A stretch of 64,000 bases of DNA, from NCBI GenBank assembly GCA_965209015.1, contig OZ242367.1, positions 1,364,001-1,428,000 of the forward strand, written 5' to 3'. This DNA comes from Bin80 sp965209015 (GTDB lineage Bacteria > Bacteroidota > Rhodothermia > Rhodothermales > Bin80). A model generated the notes under the pieces. It did not search any database. It saw only the letters and a program-made list of their open reading frames with translations, and was not told the DNA's origin. This document shows, in pieces, positions 56,374 to 64,000 of this stretch; the stretch's first letter is position 1, and each line of letters opens with the position of its first letter. The position numbers and the translations under genes were made by a program.

Positions 56374-57306
56374 ATGAAAATTCTTATCACAGGTGGTGCC
56401 GGATTTATTGGTTCACATGTCACAGACTTGCTGATTCATAATGGTCATTCAGTTGAGGTGCTGGACGATCTTTCAAGTGGAATTCGACAGAACCTTCCTG
56501 AATCTGTGACGCTCCATGTAATGGATATCCGATCCTCTGCCGCGTTTGAATTGATACGGCGTAATAAGTATTCTGCTCTTATTCATCATGCAGCTCAGAT
56601 GGATGTGCGTCGTAGCGTTTCAGACCCTAAGTTTGATGTTCAGGTAAATATTCTTGGGCTAATCAATCTAATGGAGGCTGCAAAAGATTGCGGACTGCGC
56701 AAAGTAATATTTGCATCAACTGGCGGTGCTATTTATGGAGAACCAATCGCAGGATCACAGAGCGAATTACATGAGCAACGGCCAGTTTCTCCATATGGGA
56801 TCAGTAAATTGACGTCCGAAAAACTACTTCATTTTTACTTCCATGAATACGGGATTCCATATGTTGCATTAAGGTATGGAAATGTATATGGTCCACGTCA
56901 GAATTCTCATGGAGAAGCGGGAGTTGTAGCGATATTTACTGAGAGATTGCTGTTGGGTAAGCCTACAACTATTCATGGGGATGGCCTTCAAACCCGAGAC
57001 TATATTTTTGTAGATGATGTTGCGCGTGCAAACCTTGCAGCACTCAACTTTACGGCGCCTCCAACAGCATTCAATATTGGAACCGGCATTGAAACAGATG
57101 TCGTCATGCTTCATCAAAAGCTTCAGCAAGCTACCGGTATCAACCGTGCAGCTACCCATGGTCCAAAAAAGCCCGGAGAGCAGCGCCGAAGCCTACTTGA
57201 TTGTACAAAGGCAGGGGAGAAACTTTCTTGGAAACCGCAGGTCAGTCTTGATGAAGGTCTTAGCCGAACGGCGGACTGGTTTCGCTCCCAAATACTTGGA
57301 CCGTAA
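56374..57306 (+). CDS. NAD-dependent epimerase/dehydratase (UDP-glucose 4-epimerase-like)
   Basis: Extended short-chain dehydrogenase of 310 residues acting on a nucleotide sugar. NAD-binding GGAGFIGSH at 7-15, the Ser of FASTGGAIYGE and the catalytic pair Tyr141/Lys145 in YGISK. NVYGPRQNSHGEAGVVAIF and GDGLQTRDYIFVDDVA are typical of GalE-like enzymes. The exact sugar is uncertain. Its stop overlaps the scpA start by one base (TAATG), an odd partner functionally but a clear sign of cotranscription. Confidence 0.9.
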   Translation: MKILITGGAGFIGSHVTDLLIHNGHSVEVLDDLSSGIRQNLPESVTLHVMDIRSSAAFELIRRNKYSALIHHAAQMDVRRSVSDPKFDVQVNILGLINLMEAAKDCGLRKVIFASTGGAIYGEPIAGSQSELHEQRPVSPYGISKLTSEKLLHFYFHEYGIPYVALRYGNVYGPRQNSHGEAGVVAIFTERLLLGKPTTIHGDGLQTRDYIFVDDVARANLAALNFTAPPTAFNIGTGIETDVVMLHQKLQQATGINRAATHGPKKPGEQRRSLLDCTKAGEKLSWKPQVSLDEGLSRTADWFRSQILGP

Positions 57307-58052
57307 TGTATAGAGTGCAGCTACAGGATTTTGAGGGGCCGTTAGATCTATTGCTTCTGCTGATCAATAGGAGAGAGATTGATATTTTTGATATCCCGAT
57401 TGCTCAGATCACGAATGAGTACTTATCCTATATCGGACTAATGCAATCAATCAATCTGGATGGCGTTGGAGATTATATCTACTTTGCGGCCCTGCTGATT
57501 AGCATCAAAGCGCGAATGTTACTTCCCCAGCCAGAAACCGATTCGGAGGAAGAGCAGGGGGATCCCCGTCAGCAAATCGTAGATCAACTTCTGGAGTACA
57601 TCCGATACAAAGAGGCGTCAGAATCACTGAATCATCAGAGAGAACATCGCTCACTGCTTTACAATAGGGGAAAGGCATCGACCCCGGTTGAAGCAGAAAT
57701 ATCTGAGAAAGAAGTTCTTGTCCAGACAACACTATTTGACTTAGTCAGTGCACTTCGTGACATTTTGGAGAAAGATCCTGATGAACAGTTGATTACAATT
57801 GCTCGTCAAGAGTATTCGGTAGAAGAGCAAACTGCGAGCCTGCGAAAAATATTATCGGTCAAGAAACGGGCAGGTTTCGGTGACCTAGTGAGTGGAAAGG
57901 GCCGTGCATTCATTGTGGCTATGTTCTTGGCTGTGTTAGAGATGGCTTTTGCCCAAGAAGTATTACTATCAAATACGTATGATGAGAACGGTTTTGCAAT
58001 TGAAATAGTAGAGTCAAAAAATGAATCGTACAGAGCAAGAAATTCCAATTGA
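57306..58052 (+). CDS. scpA: segregation and condensation protein A
   Basis: Kleisin subunit of the SMC-ScpAB condensin, needed for chromosome compaction and segregation. 248 residues. N-terminal signature FEGPLDLLLLLINRREIDIF followed by IPIAQITNEYLSYI; C-terminal winged-helix part FLAVLEMAFAQEVLL. Overlaps scpB by 32 bases, so the two are translationally linked. Confidence 0.94.
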   Translation: MYRVQLQDFEGPLDLLLLLINRREIDIFDIPIAQITNEYLSYIGLMQSINLDGVGDYIYFAALLISIKARMLLPQPETDSEEEQGDPRQQIVDQLLEYIRYKEASESLNHQREHRSLLYNRGKASTPVEAEISEKEVLVQTTLFDLVSALRDILEKDPDEQLITIARQEYSVEEQTASLRKILSVKKRAGFGDLVSGKGRAFIVAMFLAVLEMAFAQEVLLSNTYDENGFAIEIVESKNESYRARNSN

Positions 58053-58704
58053 GTTAGCTTCACTGGGTGAAGTTGTAGGAGCGCTGGCATTTGCGGCGGA
58101 AACACCGGTGAGCATACAGCAAATCCGCACTATTTATGCAGATGTAACTGGAAGTGATGCCCCCCCAAGTGTGAGCGATGTACAAGACGCCTTAAATTTG
58201 CTCAATGTTTCCTTTGAGAAGGGAGGCCATCCGCTACGTATTCAAAGCTGGGCCGGGGGGCTGCGTATGGCTACTACGGAATCAGTTTCCCCATTCCTTG
58301 AGAGCTATTTTCAACGTGAGCAAACGCGTCGTTTGACCAAACCAATAATGGAAACTCTTGCGATCATTGCCTATAGGCAGCCATCAACCAGAGCAGAGGT
58401 AGATGTTGTTCGGGGGGTAGATTCTGGGTACTCCATTCGAAAATTACTTTCTCTGGACCTCATTGCAATCACGGGAAGGGCAGACGCACCTGGACGCCCG
58501 ATTCTTTATGCGACTACGAATCGATTCTTAGAAGAATTTGGATTAAATGATCTGGATGGATTACCGAACCTGCGTCAAGTGGAGGAGTTACTGGAAGATG
58601 CCGAATTTGATCAAGAGCGCATACGCCGCTTTATGTCCAATGGACTTACGCCAGATGACCAAAATTCTACCATCAGTGCGTCTGGAGATCAGATAATCAG
58701 CTAA
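58021..58704 (+). CDS. scpB: segregation and condensation protein B
   Basis: 227-residue partner of ScpA with two winged-helix domains. Typical blocks are ALAFAAETPVSIQQIRTIYA near the N terminus, KPIMETLAIIAYRQPSTRAE and VDVVRGVDSGYSIRKLLSLD. The start at 58021 lies inside the end of scpA. Some of the first residues could be dispensable if an internal start is used, but none looks better. Confidence 0.94.
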   Translation: MNRTEQEIPIELASLGEVVGALAFAAETPVSIQQIRTIYADVTGSDAPPSVSDVQDALNLLNVSFEKGGHPLRIQSWAGGLRMATTESVSPFLESYFQREQTRRLTKPIMETLAIIAYRQPSTRAEVDVVRGVDSGYSIRKLLSLDLIAITGRADAPGRPILYATTNRFLEEFGLNDLDGLPNLRQVEELLEDAEFDQERIRRFMSNGLTPDDQNSTISASGDQIIS

Positions 58705-58741
58705 CGATGGCCTCTGTTCACTCCTCGTAAGATTACAAACT

Positions 58742-59494
58742 ATGCCACCAAATAGAAAACTAGAATCAGGTAGATTGAATCGATACATTGCTAGGGCTGG
58801 TATTTGTTCACGTCGGAACGCGGATGATCTTATTGCGAATGATCAGGTGCGAGTGAATGGGAAGATCATTCGGGAATATTGGTATCAAGTAAAGAAGGAA
58901 GATCAAGTGAGTCTGAACGGAAAAATTATTTCACCTCAACGGTTCGTATACATATTATTGAACAAGCCAAAGGATACAATCACGACCGTCCGAGATCAAA
59001 GAGGACGTAAAACAGTGATGGACCTGATCAATATTGAGACAGAGACGAGTGGACTCTTTCCTGTTGGACGACTTGATCGCAATACGACTGGGGCACTGCT
59101 ACTCACTTCTGATGGAGATCTGGGGCACCGGTTAATGCATCCAAGTTCCCAAGTAACCAAACAGTACCGAGTGCGTACTAAAGTCCCAGTTCGTCCAGAT
59201 CAAGTTGACCAGCTTCGTCGGGGTGTAGTTTTAGAGGATGGATTGGCATCCTGCGACCGGGTTGTTTATCTAAATTCTGACGATCCGCATGAAATTGGGA
59301 TTGAGTTGCACGAGGGAAAGAATCGTCAGATTCGACGCATGCTAGATGCTCTCAACCATAAGATTATTGCTCTGGAGCGTGTCTCCTATGCCGGATTGAC
59401 CACGCATAGTTTACGACGCGGAAATTGGCGTGAGCTCAAGGAAAGCGAAACCCGCAGATTATACCGAATGGTAGGTCAACCCAATCGACCATAA
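58742..59494 (+). CDS. rluB: 23S rRNA pseudouridine synthase, RluB/RsuA family
   Basis: 250 residues. N-terminal S4 RNA-binding domain (LNRYIARAGICSRRNADDLI), then the RsuA-type catalytic domain with the Asp in VGRLDRNTTGALLLTSDGDL and the closing EGKNRQIRRMLDAL block. RluB modifies U2605 of 23S rRNA; RluE/RsuA specificities cannot be fully excluded. The scpA-scpB-rluB order is widespread. Confidence 0.9.
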   Translation: MPPNRKLESGRLNRYIARAGICSRRNADDLIANDQVRVNGKIIREYWYQVKKEDQVSLNGKIISPQRFVYILLNKPKDTITTVRDQRGRKTVMDLINIETETSGLFPVGRLDRNTTGALLLTSDGDLGHRLMHPSSQVTKQYRVRTKVPVRPDQVDQLRRGVVLEDGLASCDRVVYLNSDDPHEIGIELHEGKNRQIRRMLDALNHKIIALERVSYAGLTTHSLRRGNWRELKESETRRLYRMVGQPNRP

Positions 59495-59504
59495 AACAAT
59501 TCCA

Positions 59505-61004
59505 ATGAAAGGTTCGTCTAGTCCAGATCATATCTTCACAGCTAAGATAAAGCGTGAAGGGTTGACCTATGATGATGTACTTCTTGTTCCAGGAAGATCT
59601 GATGTAATGCCCCGAGAAGTCAAGATTGACTCTCGAGTGACGCGGAATATAAAACTAAATATTCCATTATTATCTGCGGCGATGGATACTGTTACCGAAG
59701 CACGGCTTGCAATCGCCATGGCAAGAGAGGGGGGGATTGGTGTCTTACACAAAAATATGTCCGTGGAGGATCAGGCCACCCAAGTGCGGAGAGTCAAGAG
59801 ATCTGAAAGTGGTATGATTTTGGATCCAATTACTCTCAAAGTTGAGAGCACGGTCGGCGATGCGCGTGCTCTGATGGCACGTTACTCAATCGGAGGGATC
59901 CCTGTTGTAGATCAAGAAAAACATTTGGTAGGAATCATTACGAATCGGGATTTGAGGTTTCAGGAAGAGAGCCAGCAACCCGTTCGAAATGTCATGACCT
60001 CTACACCACTTCATACTGCACCTGTGGGAACAACGTTGGAACAGGCTGAGGCAATGCTCCAAAAACATAAGATTGAGAAGTTGCCGGTGGTTGATGAGGA
60101 TGGGTGCCTTAAAGGTCTGATCACGTTCAAAGATATAGAGAAAAAACGAAGACATCCTTTCGCATGTAAGGATAGCCACGGTCGACTCCGTGTCGGTGCT
60201 GCAGTGGGCGTGTTTGGGGATATGTCTGAACGGGTGGCAGCACTGAATGAGGCAGACGTTGACTTTGTTGTTGTTGATACTGCGCATGGACACTCTGAGG
60301 GAGTCCTAAATGCCGTACATGAGTTGAAATCTCAATACACTTCTCTTCAAATTCTCGCAGGCAATGTAGCTACTGCCAAAGGGACGGAAGATTTGATCTC
60401 TGCGGGTGCTGATGGAGTCAAGGTTGGAATCGGACCTGGATCTATCTGCACTACTAGAGTAGTTGCTGGGGTAGGAGTGCCACAGTTCTCTGCTGTGCTA
60501 GAGTGTGCAGCGGCTGCGAAGCCACATGGGATTCCAATTGTGGCGGATGGAGGTATAAAACAAACCGGTGATATTCCAAAAGCCTTAGCCGCAGGAGCGT
60601 TCAGTGTTATGGTTGGAAGTCTTTTCGCTGCCGTGGAGGAGAGTCCCGGAGAAACCATAATTTTTGAGGGTAGGAAGTTCAAATCCTATCGGGGGATGGG
60701 TTCTCTTGGAGCTATGAAAGATGGAAGCAAGGACAGATACTTTCAGGACGCAGAAGACGAGATTAGCAAGCTGGTTCCCGAGGGGATTGAGGGTCGAGTT
60801 CCATACAGCGGATACCTCCATGAGGTGATCTATCACATGGTTGGTGGTTTAAGAGCTGCAATGGGATATTGTGGATGTAAAGACCTTCAAGCATTCCGCA
60901 AGAAATCAGAATTTGTCCGAATTACCGCTAGTGGTCTTCGCGAAAGTCATCCGCACAGTGTTCATATCACGAAAGAAGCACCTAACTATAGTTACCGCCG
61001 ATAA
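59505..61004 (+). CDS. guaB: IMP dehydrogenase
   Basis: Oxidises IMP to XMP with NAD, the controlling step of GTP synthesis. 499 residues. TIM barrel starting LTYDDVLLVPGRSDV, interrupted at about 100-215 by a CBS-domain pair (ITNRDLRF, LITFKDIEKKRRHP). Catalytic Cys315 lies in the loop GPGSICTTRVVAG; the mobile flap region YRGMGSLGAMKDGSKDRYF is present. Last gene of the plus-strand run from the epimerase. Confidence 0.96.
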   Translation: MKGSSSPDHIFTAKIKREGLTYDDVLLVPGRSDVMPREVKIDSRVTRNIKLNIPLLSAAMDTVTEARLAIAMAREGGIGVLHKNMSVEDQATQVRRVKRSESGMILDPITLKVESTVGDARALMARYSIGGIPVVDQEKHLVGIITNRDLRFQEESQQPVRNVMTSTPLHTAPVGTTLEQAEAMLQKHKIEKLPVVDEDGCLKGLITFKDIEKKRRHPFACKDSHGRLRVGAAVGVFGDMSERVAALNEADVDFVVVDTAHGHSEGVLNAVHELKSQYTSLQILAGNVATAKGTEDLISAGADGVKVGIGPGSICTTRVVAGVGVPQFSAVLECAAAAKPHGIPIVADGGIKQTGDIPKALAAGAFSVMVGSLFAAVEESPGETIIFEGRKFKSYRGMGSLGAMKDGSKDRYFQDAEDEISKLVPEGIEGRVPYSGYLHEVIYHMVGGLRAAMGYCGCKDLQAFRKKSEFVRITASGLRESHPHSVHITKEAPNYSYRR

Positions 61005-61574
61005 TCTCGGGACTTCTTAGTCAAGATCAGGGATAAGGAATGTAATCGGTCTCACAAATGGTCGATTAGAGAGTCAGTTGATAGTTTTCCGGCAGTTCAA
61101 GAACACTGTCTTCCATGTTGATGCCCATTCGTGATACAAGCTTGATTACCATACCCTTGAATTCTTGTCTTGCCTGTTGAACACCGGCAGCGATGCTGTG
61201 GGTTGCTCTATCTGCGGGAGATAGATCGAGAATAGGTTTTCGATGCTCTTTTGATATGGAAATTAGGATATGGTAATTTCTTACCAGTCCATTGACGATA
61301 CTCCTTTGAAAAATTCAGAAGTACGATTCTATTCTTCTGTGGAGAATTAGACCTCTATCCACAAGGTTCATGGTAGAACCGATTTTATATATCTAAGGCA
61401 TTATAGACATTAACACATTGGAGTCAATCTAATAAAGATAATGTTCAACCAAGAGAAGGTAATAAAGACAGTATCCACTGAATGTCACTGTGTATGAGGA
61501 AGACTCAAAATTCGGTAGGTACCAGATAACTAACTCACTTCAAGTGTGTGAGATAGAATAAGAACTATATGATG
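61005..61574. other. intergenic stretch with one possible broken small gene
   Basis: About 570 bases between guaB and the oxidoreductase gene. Besides the candidate frameshifted small gene at 61066-61292 (minus, listed separately), the rest (61300-61574) is AT-rich and shows no gene or clear terminator. Confidence 0.4.
61066..61292 (-). pseudogene. small hypothetical gene, apparently frameshifted
   Basis: A minus-strand frame ending at 61066-61068 reads convincingly as protein: ILISISKEHRKPILDLSPAD, then GVQQARQEFKGMVIKLVSRM. Upstream, an ATG at 61292 has an ideal ribosome-binding site (AAGGAG, eight bases before it) but stands in another frame that stops after three codons. A one-base change just after the ATG would join them into a protein of about 75 residues. 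No family recognised. Confidence 0.35.
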
Positions 61575-62648
61575 CTAAACATCAAGCCTAATCGTACGCC
61601 GTTCACGCGCTGCTCGGTCCGCCGCCAGCACAACCTTCAAACTGCTGACTGCGTCCTCCATATGGTCAGTCAGATCAAGGTTTTCCACAATGGCACGAAG
61701 TAGGAATTCCTGTTCCAGCGCACATAATTCATCGTGAGAAGGTTCATCAGAGGTATCAATCAAATTATCCGGTTGATCAAAATGTTCAGTAGCATCTAAG
61801 CTACTATGATGAACTTTGAGCCCTCCGGTCTGTGTATGTCCTTCAATATCATCTGTTTGCTCTTTCACCTCATCGCTAATACTGACGGAACCAAGAGGAC
61901 CAATTACATCTTTTACAAATGAAGCAGTTTCGCTCATCATAGGCCCCCAACCCGCCTCATACCAACCGACGGAACCATCGTCAAATGTGACCTGAAGCTG
62001 CCCATAGTTATACATGTCAGAGGCGATTTCATCGGATAGCCGTGCACCAATGGCACTAACGGTTACCGGACGGGCACGGGTCATTTGGCACATGACATCA
62101 ACATAATGAACACCACAATCAACGATTGGAGACATGGAATCCATCAATTTCTTGTGGGTATCCCACTGATCTCCGCTACTTTGCTGATTTAGATTCATAC
62201 GCATAACCAACGGTTTGCCAAGTTCTCGCGCCAGTGAAATAAACTTCGTCCAAGCAGGATGAACACGCAGGATATATCCAATCACAATTTTTAGATCACG
62301 CTCTTTGGCAAGATTGATGAGTGCCTGGGCATCTTCCACGGTTTCGGCGAGTGGTTTTTCCACAAATACATGGCAATTGGCCCTAAGTCCCATCCGTACA
62401 TATTTGGCATGGGTGTCAGGGTATGTGTTAATAGATACAATATCTGGTTCCGTGGTAGCTAAGGCGTGCTCGTAAGAAGAGTAGGTGGGGAGTCCACCTA
62501 ATTCGTCACTGAGTTGATTACGAGAAGTAGGCGTTCGGCTCACGAGACCGACAATTTCAAAAGCTTCCATGGAATGGTAAGCGCGGGCATGAGAAACTCC
62601 CATGTGACCACATCCTGCTACAAGTACTTTGAGTTTTTGCATTGACAT
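61575..62648 (-). CDS. Gfo/Idh/MocA family oxidoreductase
   Basis: 357-residue NAD(P)-dependent sugar or inositol-type dehydrogenase. N-terminal Rossmann fold with VLVAGCGHMGVSHARAYHSM, then the family motif EKP in HVFVEKPLAETVEDAQALI, and the C-terminal substrate domain with the Asp/His pattern IVDCGVHYVDVM. The substrate cannot be predicted. Stands alone, divergent to secD. Confidence 0.9.
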   Translation of the reverse strand: MSMQKLKVLVAGCGHMGVSHARAYHSMEAFEIVGLVSRTPTSRNQLSDELGGLPTYSSYEHALATTEPDIVSINTYPDTHAKYVRMGLRANCHVFVEKPLAETVEDAQALINLAKERDLKIVIGYILRVHPAWTKFISLARELGKPLVMRMNLNQQSSGDQWDTHKKLMDSMSPIVDCGVHYVDVMCQMTRARPVTVSAIGARLSDEIASDMYNYGQLQVTFDDGSVGWYEAGWGPMMSETASFVKDVIGPLGSVSISDEVKEQTDDIEGHTQTGGLKVHHSSLDATEHFDQPDNLIDTSDEPSHDELCALEQEFLLRAIVENLDLTDHMEDAVSSLKVVLAADRAARERRTIRLDV

Positions 62649-62873
62649 TTGACGAAAAAATCTCTTTCATGTTACTTTTGGACTGTACCATGGTTCGATC
62701 ATTCCATACACAGACCTTGACTATTACTTATTTAGTTTCGAGTTCAGGAAAACTATGATACAAGAAGATCAACCGGATTGGGGCACCTTTTTCCTTGTAA
62801 CAGCGTTCTACAGGGCTGTGAAATCAGCACTGCTTCAGATTCTCCGCAGTGTTCAACCAATTCAGAAGCATAC

Positions 62874-64000
62874 ATGCAAGGTAACGGATTCAAAGTAGGG
62901 GCAGTTGTTTTTTTTCTGTCACTTTCTGCCTGGTATTTATTTCCTTCCCTTCAGGGAATTTCTTTAAACAACCAACTCGAGGCCATGAACCTTGAGGAAA
63001 GGGATAATTACGAGCGCGAGAATTATTCAAAAATTGAATCGATCAAGGAAAAATCACTTAATCTCGGGTTGGATCTCCAAGGGGGGATGCATACGACGAT
63101 GGAAGTCGGTCTGCGGGATCTACTTTTTCAATTAGCCGGGGATCGAAGAGATGATTTATTTGAGGAAGTACTCAATGCCGCAGATCTTCGCAGTCAAGAA
63201 GAGGGTATTTCGCTGATTGATGCATTTGTTGAAGAGTTTGAGAACCGGGATTCTGAGGCTAACTTATCTCGCTACTTTCGTAGCGAGGAAATCACCCGCC
63301 GATCAAATAATACAGAAGTAACTAATTATCTGCGTACCCAAGGTGGCGATGCGATTGAGCGGGCGATTGAGGTGATCCGTAATCGGGTAGACCGATACGG
63401 AGTGACGGAACCCTCAATTCAGACGCAGGGTAATCGGAGGATAATTGTCGAGTTGCCCGGTATTGATGACCCTGAGCGGGTACGCCGTTTACTCAAAGGT
63501 ACCGCTAGACTGGAATTTCGGCTAATGGCAGATCCAGGAGAGTTGAACTCTTCTTTACAGCGCATAATTAGTTATTATGAAGTGGACATCGCTCCCGTAG
63601 ATTCGCTCGCAGGGACAGAGGCAGACAGCACTGCTGAGGCCGTGGATTCATTATTTGATGTGAGCCAGTTGCTTGCCGAGACGGAGGCTCTGGATGATGG
63701 AGGGAATCCCCTTTTAGATGTTCTGATTCCTGCTGGCCAGGGGTCCGTGGTGTTTGGGGAGGTAGCTGTACAAGACACGGCCATCTTCAATGCGCTCATG
63801 GCAGATCCCGAAGTTCAAGCTATGCTTCCGCGTGATATAGAGCTACTTTATGATGCGAATCCCAGTAGTCCCGAAGGTGGAGAATTCTACCCTGTACTGG
63901 CTGTGAATACTAATTCTGAATTGACTGGAGATGTGATCACGGATGCGAGGTCTGATTTCGATCAGACAACCAACCAGCCGCTCGTTGATATGGAAATGAA
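62874..64000 (+). CDS. secD: protein translocase subunit SecD (3' end beyond the window)
   Basis: First 375 codons of SecD, part of the SecDF complex that uses the proton gradient to help pull proteins through SecYEG. Starts MQGNGFKVGAVV; first membrane segment at about 8-28 (VGAVVFFLSLSAWYLFPSL); LNLGLDLQGGMHTTMEV is the conserved block after it, followed by the P1-head sequence IRNRVDRYGVTEPSIQTQG and IIVELPGIDDPERV. The frame is open to the last base. A 47-codon frame overlapping its start (62755-62898) was not accepted. Confidence 0.93.
   Translation, partial: MQGNGFKVGAVVFFLSLSAWYLFPSLQGISLNNQLEAMNLEERDNYERENYSKIESIKEKSLNLGLDLQGGMHTTMEVGLRDLLFQLAGDRRDDLFEEVLNAADLRSQEEGISLIDAFVEEFENRDSEANLSRYFRSEEITRRSNNTEVTNYLRTQGGDAIERAIEVIRNRVDRYGVTEPSIQTQGNRRIIVELPGIDDPERVRRLLKGTARLEFRLMADPGELNSSLQRIISYYEVDIAPVDSLAGTEADSTAEAVDSLFDVSQLLAETEALDDGGNPLLDVLIPAGQGSVVFGEVAVQDTAIFNALMADPEVQAMLPRDIELLYDANPSSPEGGEFYPVLAVNTNSELTGDVITDARSDFDQTTNQPLVDMEM

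Noticed and set aside
62755..62898. 47-codon frame (MIQEDQPDWGTFF...) overlapping the secD start
   Set aside because: No ribosome-binding site, overlaps the secD start by 25 bases and no known small protein is expected here; kept only as a remote possibility.

Overview
The window looks like a chromosome segment from the Bacteroidota/Rhodothermota side of the FCB group. Evidence for this: a SusC/SusD outer-membrane pair, a GLPGLI protein next to a TonB-dependent-type barrel, C-terminal domains of the type IX secretion (T9SS) kind, a GWxTD-type protein, and a UnbV/ASPIC FG-GAP lipoprotein. Gene order in the housekeeping blocks (cmk-rpsA; rimP-nusA-infB-rbfA-truB-ribF-rpsO-pnp; scpA-scpB-rluB-guaB) also fits. 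The exact genus cannot be told from the sequence alone.

Layout. 1-5 kb: a transposase-like scrap, a GLPGLI/outer-membrane-barrel pair and an ISL3 transposase remnant. 5-21 kb is an accessory, IS-littered region. It holds two paralogous secreted subtilisin-like proteases, each carrying a long plant-type leucine-rich-repeat array and a T9SS C-terminal domain (5800-9327 and 12573-16448, both minus strand). Between and around them lie a decayed istB, an XRE+ImmA metallopeptidase regulator followed by the cut-off start of a probable DUF4411 (PIN-like) toxin, an IS21-family element with long terminal repeat arrays and a frameshifted istA, and an IS4-like transposase with a frameshift in a T7 run.

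21-28.5 kb: cmk, a greatly extended ribosomal protein S1 gene, then an aldehyde dehydrogenase/aminotransferase/membrane protein operon. 28.6-31 kb: a damaged cupin gene, an IS1634-like transposase remnant and a secreted YWTD-type beta-propeller protein. 31.5-45.2 kb: prfB with its programmed +1 frameshift intact, nadB, a terminator, then the transcription/translation operon from rimP to pnp and an M16 peptidase.

45.7-54.3 kb: SusC, SusD and an FG-GAP/UnbV lipoprotein, probably one outer-membrane uptake locus. 54.4-61 kb: a GWxTD-like secreted protein on the minus strand, then a nucleotide-sugar epimerase, scpA, scpB, a pseudouridine synthase and guaB on the plus strand. The window closes with a Gfo/Idh/MocA oxidoreductase (minus) and the 5' part of secD.

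The housekeeping blocks are ordinary and intact. The unusual material is in the 5-21 kb island (modular LRR-protease pair, broken toxin-antitoxin module, layers of IS decay) and in the low-complexity extensions of S1 and IF2. No tRNA, rRNA or CRISPR array was recognised.
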